Positions 16,024 through 24,055 of a stretch of DNA of 42,718 bases are shown here, one piece after another. The translations under genes were made by a program, and so were the position numbers. Under the pieces are notes generated by a model. That model saw only the letters and a list, made by a program, of their open reading frames with translations, was not told the DNA's origin and searched no databases. The first letter of the stretch is position 1; every line of letters starts with the position of its first letter. This DNA is from Fidelibacterota bacterium. GTDB lineage: Bacteria > Fidelibacterota > Marinisomatia > Marinisomatales > UBA1611. The stretch covers positions 1 to 42,718 of the forward strand of contig PBFM01000045.1 of the NCBI GenBank assembly GCA_002718655.1, written 5' to 3'.

Positions 16024-18732
16024 TTAACGGTTCCTTTCATACGCGCGCTGATAGCCTCGGTATTGCGCCGCTTCTAACTGACGACGTGAACGCGGGCGGG
16101 TAAATTCGCGAACGTTCGACGTTGTAACATTCATTACGTTATTCATTACGACGCTGTTACCCGCCGCTGTGCCTTGCCCGGCGTCGCGAGGCGTTACGAT
16201 CCGGCCGTCGGTGTGAGGCATAAAGAACTCTTGATCCCACTCGTTCACCCGGTAGAGTTGGCCGCCTCGAACATTACCGCCCTGACTACGTCCGCCAATA
16301 GCAAGCGCCGCCATAATGGCCGCGATACCGCCAAGGGCGATCGCCGTGCCTGAGATAGCCGCGCCGCCCCCGGTAGCGATCGACGTTGCCGCCGCTGCGG
16401 GTGCCGCTGCCGCTCCGATTGTTGTTACTGCCGACGTTTGCGCCCCGGCAACCACACCGGCCGCCGTTGTCGCTGCTGCGGTTTGTGTACCAATCGCGCC
16501 GGTGATAGCCGCCGTTTTGCCAGCCTCGGCGGTTTGCGTGGCGATCATGCCCTTAAGCGCCGCCGCTGCGGTTTCTATACCCCAGTTGATCACGGTGCCG
16601 AGTAGTTGCGTACCGATAGTTCTCGCAAGGCTGGCCGCCGCGTCTTCGCCGTCTTGAAAGCCGAGCGCAACCGAAGCGGCGGTACCACTTACCGTATTAG
16701 CGAGGCTGTCCATTTCACCGGCTAGATCATCAAAAAGGCCGTTTTCCGTTTTCTTTTTAAGGTCGTCGAGCGCTTCTTCGTAACGCTTAAGGGCTGCGAT
16801 CCCCTCCTCGGTGTTTTCGGCTTCTAGCTGAGAAACAAAACCGTAATGGTCTTGTATGATCTGCAGCCGTTCTTCGTAAATCTGGCGCGCACGTTCCGCC
16901 GGGTTGTTTTCCGCTTCGATCTGTCTAACGAATGCGCTATACCGTTCTAGTTCGCGTTTTTGGTCTTCTAGGGCTTTCTTAGCGGCTTGGCGTGCGCGTT
17001 CTTCCTCGGCTAACTCTTTTCGTAGATCGTCGTTTGCTGCGGCTTCGTCGCGCTTTGCTTGTGCGGCGTCTTCGCTGGCTTGCTTTTGGTCGTTAATCGA
17101 CTTGATCAGCGAAACGATCACCGGGTCGAGATCGTCGACCGACTCTTTGCCGGTAGCCAGTGCGGCCGCGTAAAGCTGCCCGGCCAGTTCGCCCTCTCTT
17201 AGGGTCTTGTCTTGGATCGTTAGTTGCTGGATCAGATTGTCGACCGCGTCGGAATAGTTTTTAACCGGCTCGGTCTGCAGTGTACCCTCGCTTGATACGT
17301 CGAAGTTTAAGCGGCTTAACTTGTCGCCCGCCTCGACGCCCTTGTCGACGAATTCGGAAATAGAGCCGATCAAGCGGTCGATCTGGTCGCGGGTCTGCGG
17401 CGTGGCGTTTTCTGATAGGCTGTTTAGCCGTTCTTCGATTTCTCTAAACGCCTCGGGCGTCTTGAACTGCTCCGCCGCCGCGATAAGGTTTACCACCTCG
17501 ACACCTAGCGCGCGGGCTTCTTCTGTCGTGGCACCTAACGCCGTGCCGAGTTGGTCGGCTATGTTGTTTTCAAGCGTGCGGCCTATGCCGGTAGTTAACG
17601 CCGGGCCGATGCTATCGCCCGCCGCGCGTGCTGCGCTGATCGCGTCTTCTAAATTACCCGCGATAAAGTCACCAAGATCGAACGCGTCCTGAAAGCTATC
17701 GGCTATCCCCTGCGAGGCTGCGCGGGCTGCGTCTTCGGCGTCTAAAATGGCGGCGCGTAGTCGGCCGCGTGCGGCTTCTTCGCTAACCTTTGCCAGTTCG
17801 CGGATCGCGTCGGTGTATTCAATTATACCGCCGCTGTTCGAGTTGGTGATTACCCGGTCGACCCGGTCGAGTGCGTCGGCGAGTCTGTCCGAAGCGCTGG
17901 CACCGTCGAAAAGGCTGTTAATAAATGGCCCGGCTAAGGCGGCCGAAACGGCGACAATCGAACCGATTAATGGCGCGCCTAATACGATACCAAGGTCGGC
18001 CGCTTGGAATGCGAACGACTGCGCGATCGGTGCCCCCGCTGACAGACTCGTCACAAGCTGTTCAATCTGGATCCCGGCTTGCGCTGCCTTGGCACCGAAT
18101 CGACCCGCCCCGGCTGCGGCGACGTCTGCGCTTTCTGCGTACGCCCGGCGCGCTGCGGCTGCCCGGTTAGTTATGCCGATCTGTTTCTCGATCTGCTCGG
18201 CTACTTCGCGCGCTTCTTGCTGCAGTCGTTCTTCGGCTGCGGCTGCGGCTTGTGCTGCGGCCACGTTGCGCGCCGTGCCTTGTGCTGCGCGTTCCATAGC
18301 GTCGGCGACGTTATCCGCCGTATTTTGTAGGTTTACGAATTGGCCGGTTAGCTTGGCGTACTTGGTGGTCGCCTCGGTCGCTTTGGTGCCGTTGGCGTTT
18401 AGCACTTCCCCGGTGTCACTGATAACGCGCCCGGCTTTCACCTGTTGCGTTATGAAGTCGAGCAAGGCACCGCGCGCCCCGCTTAACTCACTGGTGAATT
18501 TTTGCGAAGCGGTCACGCCCTGACTTAGCGAGGTGTTTAGTTTGGTTTGTGCTGCGGCGGCTTGGCCTGATACGGCCGCCGCTGCGCTTATTGCTTGGTT
18601 CGCTCGGCCTGTTGAAGACTCGACGCGATCCGCTGCCGTAGCTGTCGCGTTTCCTTCGTTTTTAAGTTCTTTGAGTCGGGCCGTGGCTGTTTCGACTTGG
18701 GAACTGTCCGCGCGGATCTCAACTGTTGACAC
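16024..18732 (-). CDS. Tape measure protein
   Basis: The 902-residue protein starts with GTG at 18732 behind a perfect AGGAGG (18741-18746) eight bases away. It begins VEIRADSSQVETATARLKEL, the usual tape-measure opening. Long Ala/Gln/Glu-rich coiled coil, a central hydrophobic stretch (about residues 240-270) and an Ala/Gly-rich late section (about residues 760-830) follow. The end is a typical QLYRVNEWDQEFFMP tail motif. By the common estimate of 1.5 angstrom per residue it would set a tail near 135 nm. The gene overlaps the end of the GT frame by 145 bases. Confidence 0.95.
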   Translation of the reverse strand: MSTVEIRADSSQVETATARLKELKNEGNATATAADRVESSTGRANQAISAAAAVSGQAAAAQTKLNTSLSQGVTASQKFTSELSGARGALLDFITQQVKAGRVISDTGEVLNANGTKATEATTKYAKLTGQFVNLQNTADNVADAMERAAQGTARNVAAAQAAAAAEERLQQEAREVAEQIEKQIGITNRAAAARRAYAESADVAAAGAGRFGAKAAQAGIQIEQLVTSLSAGAPIAQSFAFQAADLGIVLGAPLIGSIVAVSAALAGPFINSLFDGASASDRLADALDRVDRVITNSNSGGIIEYTDAIRELAKVSEEAARGRLRAAILDAEDAARAASQGIADSFQDAFDLGDFIAGNLEDAISAARAAGDSIGPALTTGIGRTLENNIADQLGTALGATTEEARALGVEVVNLIAAAEQFKTPEAFREIEERLNSLSENATPQTRDQIDRLIGSISEFVDKGVEAGDKLSRLNFDVSSEGTLQTEPVKNYSDAVDNLIQQLTIQDKTLREGELAGQLYAAALATGKESVDDLDPVIVSLIKSINDQKQASEDAAQAKRDEAAANDDLRKELAEEERARQAAKKALEDQKRELERYSAFVRQIEAENNPAERARQIYEERLQIIQDHYGFVSQLEAENTEEGIAALKRYEEALDDLKKKTENGLFDDLAGEMDSLANTVSGTAASVALGFQDGEDAAASLARTIGTQLLGTVINWGIETAAAALKGMIATQTAEAGKTAAITGAIGTQTAAATTAAGVVAGAQTSAVTTIGAAAAPAAAATSIATGGGAAISGTAIALGGIAAIMAALAIGGRSQGGNVRGGQLYRVNEWDQEFFMPHTDGRIVTPRDAGQGTAAGNSVVMNNVMNVTTSNVREFTRPRSRRQLEAAQYRGYQRAYERNR

Positions 18733-19393
18733 TGTGACAACCTCCTGACGCGCTCCAACCTTAATAATATGTGATATTCGAACGGCTGCGGCGTCGTGCC
18801 TAAATTAGTAAAATGGTGGTGCACGTTTGACGCGCTAAACTCGGCGAGACTTAGATCCCGGTGGTGCGTCCACAAGTAACCCAGTGTTTCGGGTGCCTCG
18901 GGTAGTAACCACTCGGGATCGATCCTTGTGCCGTACTCTTTCGCTTTCTCGACTCGCCTCTCGTTAGTCTCGCCGAGCGTCTTCGAGTTGGGATCCTTGG
19001 GATCTACTCGTTGGGCGAATCGGTAGTAGGCTTCGGCGTATCGTTCGAGTTGTCCGATTGCTTTCCCAAACTAACCGCCGCCGCCGAGGCTTCGATCTGT
19101 ACTTTTTTAAGCAACTCGGGCACCTTGCGGAATAGACTCACCGCGCCCTCGATCGTGAGTTCGTCGTCTAAGTTCCAGCGGCGCACCAAATGCGCGGCAC
19201 CCTCGCGGTTAATCTGTCCGTTACCCTCGGCCGTTTCGATATTGATCAAGCCTTTTGCAACGCGTCGGTTAGCGAGTGATAAGTAATCATTGTAAGCCGA
19301 AGACAGGGTCGAAGTGATAAACACCTCGATCCCGTCATGCTCGACCTTGATTTCCTCGCCCTCGTCCGGGTCTGGTATATCATCAAGTCTCAT
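18588..19393 (-). CDS. Tail assembly chaperone GT fusion, made by -1 frameshift
   Basis: The second chaperone frame has no usable start of its own. It opens at a TAG just upstream of the heptamer G GGA AAG and continues in the -1 frame as AIGQLERYAEAYYRFAQ, then ETLGYLWTHHRDLSLAEF, to a stop at 18588. Ribosomes slipping at the heptamer would join 111 residues of G to 157 residues, a 268-residue product. This is the lambda gpG/gpGT arrangement, in which the fusion is made in small amounts, recruits tail tube protein to the tape measure and is absent from virions. Confidence 0.85.
19004..19393 (-). CDS. Tail assembly chaperone G
   Basis: This is the zero-frame chaperone, 129 residues, acidic, in the fixed position between tail tube and tape measure. 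Its ATG overlaps the tube gene stop (TAATG). The last 18 codons after the slippery site are low-complexity (Asp, Asn, Pro, Thr, Ser), as in other G proteins. It coats the tape measure with the GT product before tube polymerisation. Confidence 0.85.
   Translation of the reverse strand: MRLDDIPDPDEGEEIKVEHDGIEVFITSTLSSAYNDYLSLANRRVAKGLINIETAEGNGQINREGAAHLVRRWNLDDELTIEGAVSLFRKVPELLKKVQIEASAAAVSLGKQSDNSNDTPKPTTDSPNE
19061..19067 (-). promoter_or_regulatory. -1 ribosomal frameshift slippery heptamer G GGA AAG
   Basis: On the minus strand the sequence is GGGAAAG, in the zero frame as xxG GGA AAG. This is identical to the lambda G-T slippery site. A -1 slip gives GGG AAA GCA, entering the open T frame, whose only upstream stop (TAG) lies two codons earlier. 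Confidence 0.9.
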
Positions 19394-20325
19394 TACGCCG
19401 GTGTCCTTTCTAAAATAATACTAGTTTGCTCGGTGGCGTCGTACTCACCGTAAAAGTTCAAAACGATAGGCACCGGGCCGTCGCTGGTGGTGTCGTCCTG
19501 CTTTTGAGTGTAGAGCAAGTTCGGCAATTTAATATACTTAATGTCGCCGGTCTGGTAGTCGGTTAACTGCAGCTCTAAGTCCGATCGCGTCTCGTTTAAA
19601 TACGCTTGTTGGTAAGCCATATCGACAAAATCAACGGTCAGCGTCCCATCTACAAGCAACTTGCCCGGCGCTTTACTGCCCGCGACGTACGAACCAAGGT
19701 TAAACGACGTTGTTAAATTGCGGTTCACGTTGATAGTGGCCGCCGTAGCGATCGCCACCACTTGCCCGCCTTGCGTCACGGCTACGTCGAACCCGGTAAA
19801 CGGGTATGCCTCGGTCATAGGTAAAAGGTTCTGACCGGCGATCGCCGTGTTGTCTTTCAGTTCTTCAAGCCCTAGCATGTTGTAAGTGCAAGAAACCGCC
19901 GCGTTTTGGCCGATAGTTAACGCAATGCTGTTAACTTCGCACCCTCTGAAATACTGATAGCCCTTATCACCGCGTTTACGAACAACCGTGAAGCCTTGGC
20001 GGCCTCGGCCACCTTTCGCTTGATCTGTGCCCGCTGCGGGCGTCCCTACTTCCCAAGTCGCGCCAATGGCGGCGGCTAGTAGATCATCGAATGCGCCGAA
20101 CACAAGTTCGCCGACTAAATCGCCGTTTACGTTGTAGCCGCCTAAGCGAGTGCCAAAACGCGAGTTTACGCCGAGGCGATTAGACTCCAACGTCTCGCGG
20201 TCTGTCTTAAGTGTGCACGACGACACCGGCAAAACTTGAAACTGCGGATTAGGCGGCGTTACGCCCAGTGTTTGTTCTTTTACGATCCCGACTTCTTCGT
20301 CGAAGCCGCTGTGTAATTCAGCCAT
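19393..20325 (-). CDS. Major tail tube protein
   Basis: The 310-residue protein has the right position (between the tail terminator and chaperone genes) and a beta-rich composition. Segments such as CTLKTDRETLESNRLG, a GDLVGELVFGAFDDLLAAA helix region and FTGFDVAVTQGG are typical of siphophage tube proteins of the tail_tube/DUF3383 type. It polymerises in stacked rings around the tape measure. Confidence 0.85.
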   Translation of the reverse strand: MAELHSGFDEEVGIVKEQTLGVTPPNPQFQVLPVSSCTLKTDRETLESNRLGVNSRFGTRLGGYNVNGDLVGELVFGAFDDLLAAAIGATWEVGTPAAGTDQAKGGRGRQGFTVVRKRGDKGYQYFRGCEVNSIALTIGQNAAVSCTYNMLGLEELKDNTAIAGQNLLPMTEAYPFTGFDVAVTQGGQVVAIATAATINVNRNLTTSFNLGSYVAGSKAPGKLLVDGTLTVDFVDMAYQQAYLNETRSDLELQLTDYQTGDIKYIKLPNLLYTQKQDDTTSDGPVPIVLNFYGEYDATEQTSIILERTPA

Positions 20326-20327
20326 AA

Positions 20328-20744
20328 TTAGCCCCTGTTAACATACGCGAAAAAGTCCGCGCGTAATGTGTTTAAATGCCAGCCGTCCACGTTGGATCCG
20401 GGCCGGGTTCCTGTCGCTGTAATGCGTATCTGTGCTTCGCCACTCGAAGCGGTAAGAGCCGCACCACGTTTAACCACCGCGCCGATCTTATCCATTGCGT
20501 TAAACGCTCCGGCCTCGGTGGTCTTCTGCTCGGTGAAAATTTTAAACTCTAACGACCCGTTAAATTTATCTTTTCCACCGGGACCGAGCGACCCGCCCGC
20601 CCCATCTAATCTAGTAATAGCGCCGCGCGCCCATGTGCCGTTCTTCGGCGGCTTTTCCGTACCGTTCGGCCATATCACCGGGAACGGTAGCGCGCCGTCT
20701 ATTATTGAACGGATCACCGCTTCGCGTAAATCTGTTTTATACAT
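20328..20744 (-). CDS. Tail terminator / completion protein
   Basis: The 138-residue protein begins with a helix (TDLREAVIRSII), then strands and the LDGAGGSLGPGG loop. Such proteins, related to DUF4128, cap the tail tube and join it to the head connector. Position between the gp10-like protein and the tube gene supports this. It overlaps the upstream gene by 8 bases. Confidence 0.7.
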   Translation of the reverse strand: MYKTDLREAVIRSIIDGALPFPVIWPNGTEKPPKNGTWARGAITRLDGAGGSLGPGGKDKFNGSLEFKIFTEQKTTEAGAFNAMDKIGAVVKRGAALTASSGEAQIRITATGTRPGSNVDGWHLNTLRADFFAYVNRG

Positions 20745-21144
20745 ACCTTGCCACCCCGTCGACTATTTCGCCCCACCTTTCGACCTCTTGCGCGATCCAA
20801 CCGTTCGGCCGTTGGTCGCTGGTGCCGTCTTCTAAGTATTCAAGATAATCGACATTAGCGAAAAGGTAAACCGACGACCCCACCGGCGGGATCTCGTTAA
20901 ATTCAATTGTAGGCGCTGGCCGTTGCGTCGTTTCTTCACCCGATACCGGCGCGGGTAGAAATTCGTCGACGCTCTCACCGACGCGCCAACCTGATCGAGC
21001 GTAGCCGGTGCGAACGGGCGTACCGATGATCACACGGCTGAAAAGCGTCACTGTCGAACTTTTCCAAATAAAGTCTAGTTCCTCGATCGCTCGGTCGACT
21101 TCCCGGCCTAGTTCAATACCGAACGGATTAAGCGCCACCGGCAC
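20737..21144 (-). CDS. HK97 gp10-like neck protein
   Basis: The 135-residue product contains the classic TPVRTGYARSGWRVG motif and a later LEYLEDGTSDQRPNGWI. Both are characteristic of HK97 gp10/tail-component proteins at the head-tail interface. It overlaps both neighbours, as is usual in connector gene sets. Confidence 0.85.
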   Translation of the reverse strand: MPVALNPFGIELGREVDRAIEELDFIWKSSTVTLFSRVIIGTPVRTGYARSGWRVGESVDEFLPAPVSGEETTQRPAPTIEFNEIPPVGSSVYLFANVDYLEYLEDGTSDQRPNGWIAQEVERWGEIVDGVARYV

Positions 21145-21496
21145 ACCTTAAGCGGTACGTCGCCCCGGCCGGGTCTTTCCCTACGGCTTTTAATTCATAG
21201 CGCACGCCGTCGACCACCACGCCGGTTCTATGCGCGACGGGTTCTTCCGGGACGGTGCGAACTAGGGCGATTAATAAAAATTCATCCGTAGCCATGCCGA
21301 ACGCCTCGCGGGCTTTCTGGTCTAGCTGCGGGCGTTGCATAGAGATCGGATCGCTATCGGTTCCGGGTGCCACTTCTTCGCCAGTGATCGGATCCAACTG
21401 TCCCGGCTCAACAAATGAAGCCGTTACGGCGACGCTTTCGAAGCGTTCGAAAAGGCGCTCCGCCAGCGAGTTAAAACGTTGTTTTAGCGTTGCCAT
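21128..21496 (-). CDS. Head-tail joining (stopper) protein
   Basis: The 122-residue protein sits in the stopper position. It is predicted to be beta-rich, with the VVVDGVRYELKAVGKDPAGATYRLR ending characteristic of small head closure proteins. It probably seals the portal after packaging. No specific family motif is certain. Confidence 0.65.
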   Translation of the reverse strand: MATLKQRFNSLAERLFERFESVAVTASFVEPGQLDPITGEEVAPGTDSDPISMQRPQLDQKAREAFGMATDEFLLIALVRTVPEEPVAHRTGVVVDGVRYELKAVGKDPAGATYRLRCAGGA

Positions 21497-21500
21497 GTGA

Positions 21501-22004
21501 TCACCGTCTAAGATAATTCATGCCGCCGATCCCTAAGAGCGGGGCGAGATAACCCTCGGCGAGCGGGTGGCGAACATCGTCTGCAGTTCGGCCGGTGCCC
21601 TCTGCGTATCGGGTGGTAAGTTCGCCGACGCCTTGCAAAATCTCGGTCGTTTCTATTACTTCGCCAGCGGTGCCGGGATCGGGCTGCAGCGGTTCGTCGA
21701 TCTGGCGCTTCGTATACTCCGCCACGGCCTTAATTAGTTGGCGTGGTACCGACGTGTCGGAATATGGCCCGGCGCACTTTCTCGGCCATTCTAGCGCCTG
21801 ATCCGGGTTCTTTTTCTTGCCAATGAAGCGAGGGCCGAACTTTAGATCAACGAATTGGCTCGCCACGACGATCGCCGCTTCTACTGTCGTGTCGTCCGCT
21901 TCGATAACTTGCGCGCGGTCTTCCCAGTATTCGCGCACGGCTGCGGCGTCGGTGTACCCGTTGGCGTTTTCCAGCGCTTCGCCTGTTTCAACTATTAACG
22001 GCAT
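21501..22004 (-). CDS. Head-tail adaptor, DnaT-like family
   Basis: The internal ATG at 22004 (167 residues, MPLIVETGEALENANGY) is preferred over one 33 bases upstream because an AAGGGG site precedes it and the upstream residues overlap a terminator. The opening, with NGYTDAAAVREYW, and the VASQFVDLKFG helix match the phage DnaT-like/adaptor family that binds below the portal. Confidence 0.8.
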   Translation of the reverse strand: MPLIVETGEALENANGYTDAAAVREYWEDRAQVIEADDTTVEAAIVVASQFVDLKFGPRFIGKKKNPDQALEWPRKCAGPYSDTSVPRQLIKAVAEYTKRQIDEPLQPDPGTAGEVIETTEILQGVGELTTRYAEGTGRTADDVRHPLAEGYLAPLLGIGGMNYLRR

Positions 22005-22022
22005 TTTTCGGCCCCTTAAATA

Positions 22023-22048
22023 TAAAAAGGCGGGCACCGGCCCGCCCT
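22023..22048 (-). terminator. Rho-independent terminator downstream of the capsid genes
   Basis: GGCGGGC (22029-22035) pairs with GCCCGCC (22040-22046) around a 4-nt loop. In the minus direction it is followed by TTTTTATA. It lies after the small Lys/Ala-rich gene and before the adaptor. Partial termination here would give more capsid than connector transcript. Confidence 0.75.
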
Positions 22049-22074
22049 TTTGGCTTAGTGGAAGTTCGTTTTTA

Positions 22075-22239
22075 TTATTTCTCGGCCTTTTTGGCTTCGG
22101 CGTTAGCCTTAGCCGCTTCGGCTGCCTCGCGCTCGATCTTAGCCTTGGCGGCCTTGCGCGCTTCTAGGCCGTAGTCGACCGGCTTTTCTTTCGTTTCGGT
22201 CTCTGCCGCTTTCGCTGGCGCTTTTTTAGCTGTTGCCAT
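22075..22239 (-). CDS. Small Lys/Ala-rich protein next to the capsid gene
   Basis: A 54-residue frame starts with ATG at 22237-22239 behind AGGTGA and stops at TAA 22075-22077. It is almost entirely Ala, Lys and Glu (MATAKKAPAKAAETETKEKP and then AKAKIEREAAEAAKA), a highly charged helix. Similar short proteins occur right after capsid genes in other phages with no settled function. A minor head or DNA-interacting role is possible. Confidence 0.7.
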   Translation of the reverse strand: MATAKKAPAKAAETETKEKPVDYGLEARKAAKAKIEREAAEAAKANAEAKKAEK

Positions 22240-22299
22240 GCTAGTTCACCTTTTTGAAGTGTTAAGGGCTTGGCGGCCTGTTAAGACCGCCCCGCGCGT

Positions 22300-23310
22300 T
22301 TAGTTGTGAATCAAGAACGCCATTGGTACAAGCTTACGATCGATTTTACGATCCCAAGTTGCAGCGGCGCGCAATTCGGCCAACGTGTGCGACATACCCG
22401 TCGGGTCTGCTGCTAGGTCAAAACCGAACGGATGCACTAACCAAGTGTTACGACGCCATAGTGTTTCAACGCCGCCGCCGTTACCGCCGGACGCTTTGCG
22501 CTCAACTTCCACCGGCATTTCTGGCGAGCCCTCACCCCAACCGATCGCGCCGTCACCGTAAAGAATGGTGATATATTTAAAACCCGACGTTGCGCCCGGT
22601 AATACTGGCAGTGAGTCGTCTACGATGATGCGACGGCCCATATAAGTTTGGAACAATAGGCGGCCGTCTGCGTCGCGTACGTCTTCGACGTCGTCCTGAT
22701 CAACGGCTTGCTGATAAGCCATTGAATGCATACCAACTGCGCTGTAATTGTCGAAGTGATCGCCAGCGGTAAACGCCGCCGATACAAACGCCTTACGGCT
22801 GAAACGGTTCGCGTCGGTCGCGTTGTCGCCGTCTTCGGTCGCAACGTTGATCACCATGTCGCCGCCGTCGTTCGCCACGTTGTCGGCGTAAACGCCTTGT
22901 GCACAAGCGATCACGCGCTTCTCGAACTGAGTGCGAAAATACTTGTCGGTGCGGTTGCGGATATGCTCCATTGCCTTAGCACCCATCACCATTTCGGACG
23001 CGAGATCCGTCGCTTTCCAGCCTTTGTTCACAAAAGCCTTACGCGCTTTCTGCTCGCTTTGGGCAACCTTAGAAGTCGGGCCGTCTTGATCCGGGTCGTC
23101 GGTCGAATAGTTCACCTCGTCGTCGCCGTCCAAGTCGTTCCAGAATGGCAACTCGGCCGTTTTACCCGGGCCGTTTGCTAGGGTGTTAAGTAGTTCGCTT
23201 TGAACCACCACGCCGCCGTCTAAAAAGCGGTTTAGTTTAGTGCTTTCGACGCTCGGTAAGTCTTGGAAGACCACAACGTCGATAATATCTTCGAGTCTAA
23301 CTGATGGCAT
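22300..23310 (-). CDS. Major capsid protein
   Basis: The 336-residue protein lies between scaffold and connector genes, as the major capsid protein should. Features include PFWNDLDGDDEVNYSTDD, the long helix region AKAMEHIRNRTDKYFRTQFEKR (E-loop and spine-helix part), and VGMHSMAYQQAVDQD with GRRIIVDDSLP, a segment seen in the P-domain of HK97-fold capsids. There is no N-terminal delta domain, consistent with a separate scaffold gene. A hairpin (22271-22290) follows the stop but lacks a T tract. Confidence 0.92.
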   Translation of the reverse strand: MPSVRLEDIIDVVVFQDLPSVESTKLNRFLDGGVVVQSELLNTLANGPGKTAELPFWNDLDGDDEVNYSTDDPDQDGPTSKVAQSEQKARKAFVNKGWKATDLASEMVMGAKAMEHIRNRTDKYFRTQFEKRVIACAQGVYADNVANDGGDMVINVATEDGDNATDANRFSRKAFVSAAFTAGDHFDNYSAVGMHSMAYQQAVDQDDVEDVRDADGRLLFQTYMGRRIIVDDSLPVLPGATSGFKYITILYGDGAIGWGEGSPEMPVEVERKASGGNGGGVETLWRRNTWLVHPFGFDLAADPTGMSHTLAELRAAATWDRKIDRKLVPMAFLIHN

Positions 23311-23325
23311 TTTTCATGCTCCTGT

Positions 23326-24018
23326 TTAGCGGGTTGCTTTAAGCTGTTCATATTGCGCCGGGTTACTCTTGCGAATATCCGACAATTCGGCCGACGTGTA
23401 ATCAGCCCATTTTTTCGATCCCGGCGACCCGCCTTTCGATCCTTTCGCGTCTCCGCCGTTGCTCGGAACCTCCGCAACTAACGAGGGATAGCGATCGGCG
23501 ATCGTCTTCTCGTACTCGTCTAGGCTTAAGCTGGTGGCTTTGCCGTCTTCAAGCACGATTAGTTCGCCGTCTTCGTTAAAGTCTAGATCAAGCCCTACCA
23601 CGCGCGCAAGGACTGATCGTGTTTCTTCCGTACCGTGCGCCGACATTCTGGCGATCGCCGCTTTCTTAACGCTCTGGCGGCTTTCGTTTTTAAGGTCGTC
23701 GACCTCTTTCCGTAGCTTTTCGGTGTCCGTGTTGTAACGCTTCTCCCAATCCTCGGCAATTTCTTTAAATTTGCCCTGATCCTTTTTGTCGTCTCGCTCG
23801 CGGTCTTCAAGTGACTGTTTAAGCCCTTTCACGGTGTCGCCCAGTTCACTGAGTTTCGTTTGTGCCTGAGTCAGATCGCCCTTAGTGCGGAACGAATCGC
23901 GCAACGTGTCGGCTAATTCAGTGTGAACATAAACGGTTGATCCGTTTTCCTCGAACTCGACGAAAAACTCGGCGACGTCTGCCGGGATCTCGTCCTTGCT
24001 TTTATACTTCAATTTCAT
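23326..24018 (-). CDS. Scaffolding protein
   Basis: The 230-residue protein is highly charged and forms a long coiled coil between about residues 50 and 120, followed by a low-complexity Gly/Ser/Lys linker. Its basic C terminus (KKWADYTSAELSDIRKSNP) is typical of scaffolds that bind capsid protein. No protease gene is seen, so scaffold is probably expelled intact or cut by an unrecognised enzyme. Confidence 0.85.
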   Translation of the reverse strand: MKLKYKSKDEIPADVAEFFVEFEENGSTVYVHTELADTLRDSFRTKGDLTQAQTKLSELGDTVKGLKQSLEDRERDDKKDQGKFKEIAEDWEKRYNTDTEKLRKEVDDLKNESRQSVKKAAIARMSAHGTEETRSVLARVVGLDLDFNEDGELIVLEDGKATSLSLDEYEKTIADRYPSLVAEVPSNGGDAKGSKGGSPGSKKWADYTSAELSDIRKSNPAQYEQLKATR

Positions 24019-24055
24019 TGTGCGAACCTCGCGTGGTAGTTAGGGCGGCCGTAAC

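Noticed and set aside
17747-18523. Long plus-strand frame of 258 residues opposite the tape measure
   Set aside because: Rich in Ala, Ser and Arg as expected from antisense reading of a GC-rich coiled-coil gene; no neighbours on that strand.
18588-18875. Separate minus-strand gene starting at 18875
   Set aside because: It is the end of the T frame; the real entry is the -1 frameshift at 19061-19067, and the ATG at 18875 has no ribosome site.
22271-22290. Hairpin after the capsid gene as terminator
   Set aside because: The short stem is present but no U run follows in the minus direction; the real terminator is at 22023-22048.
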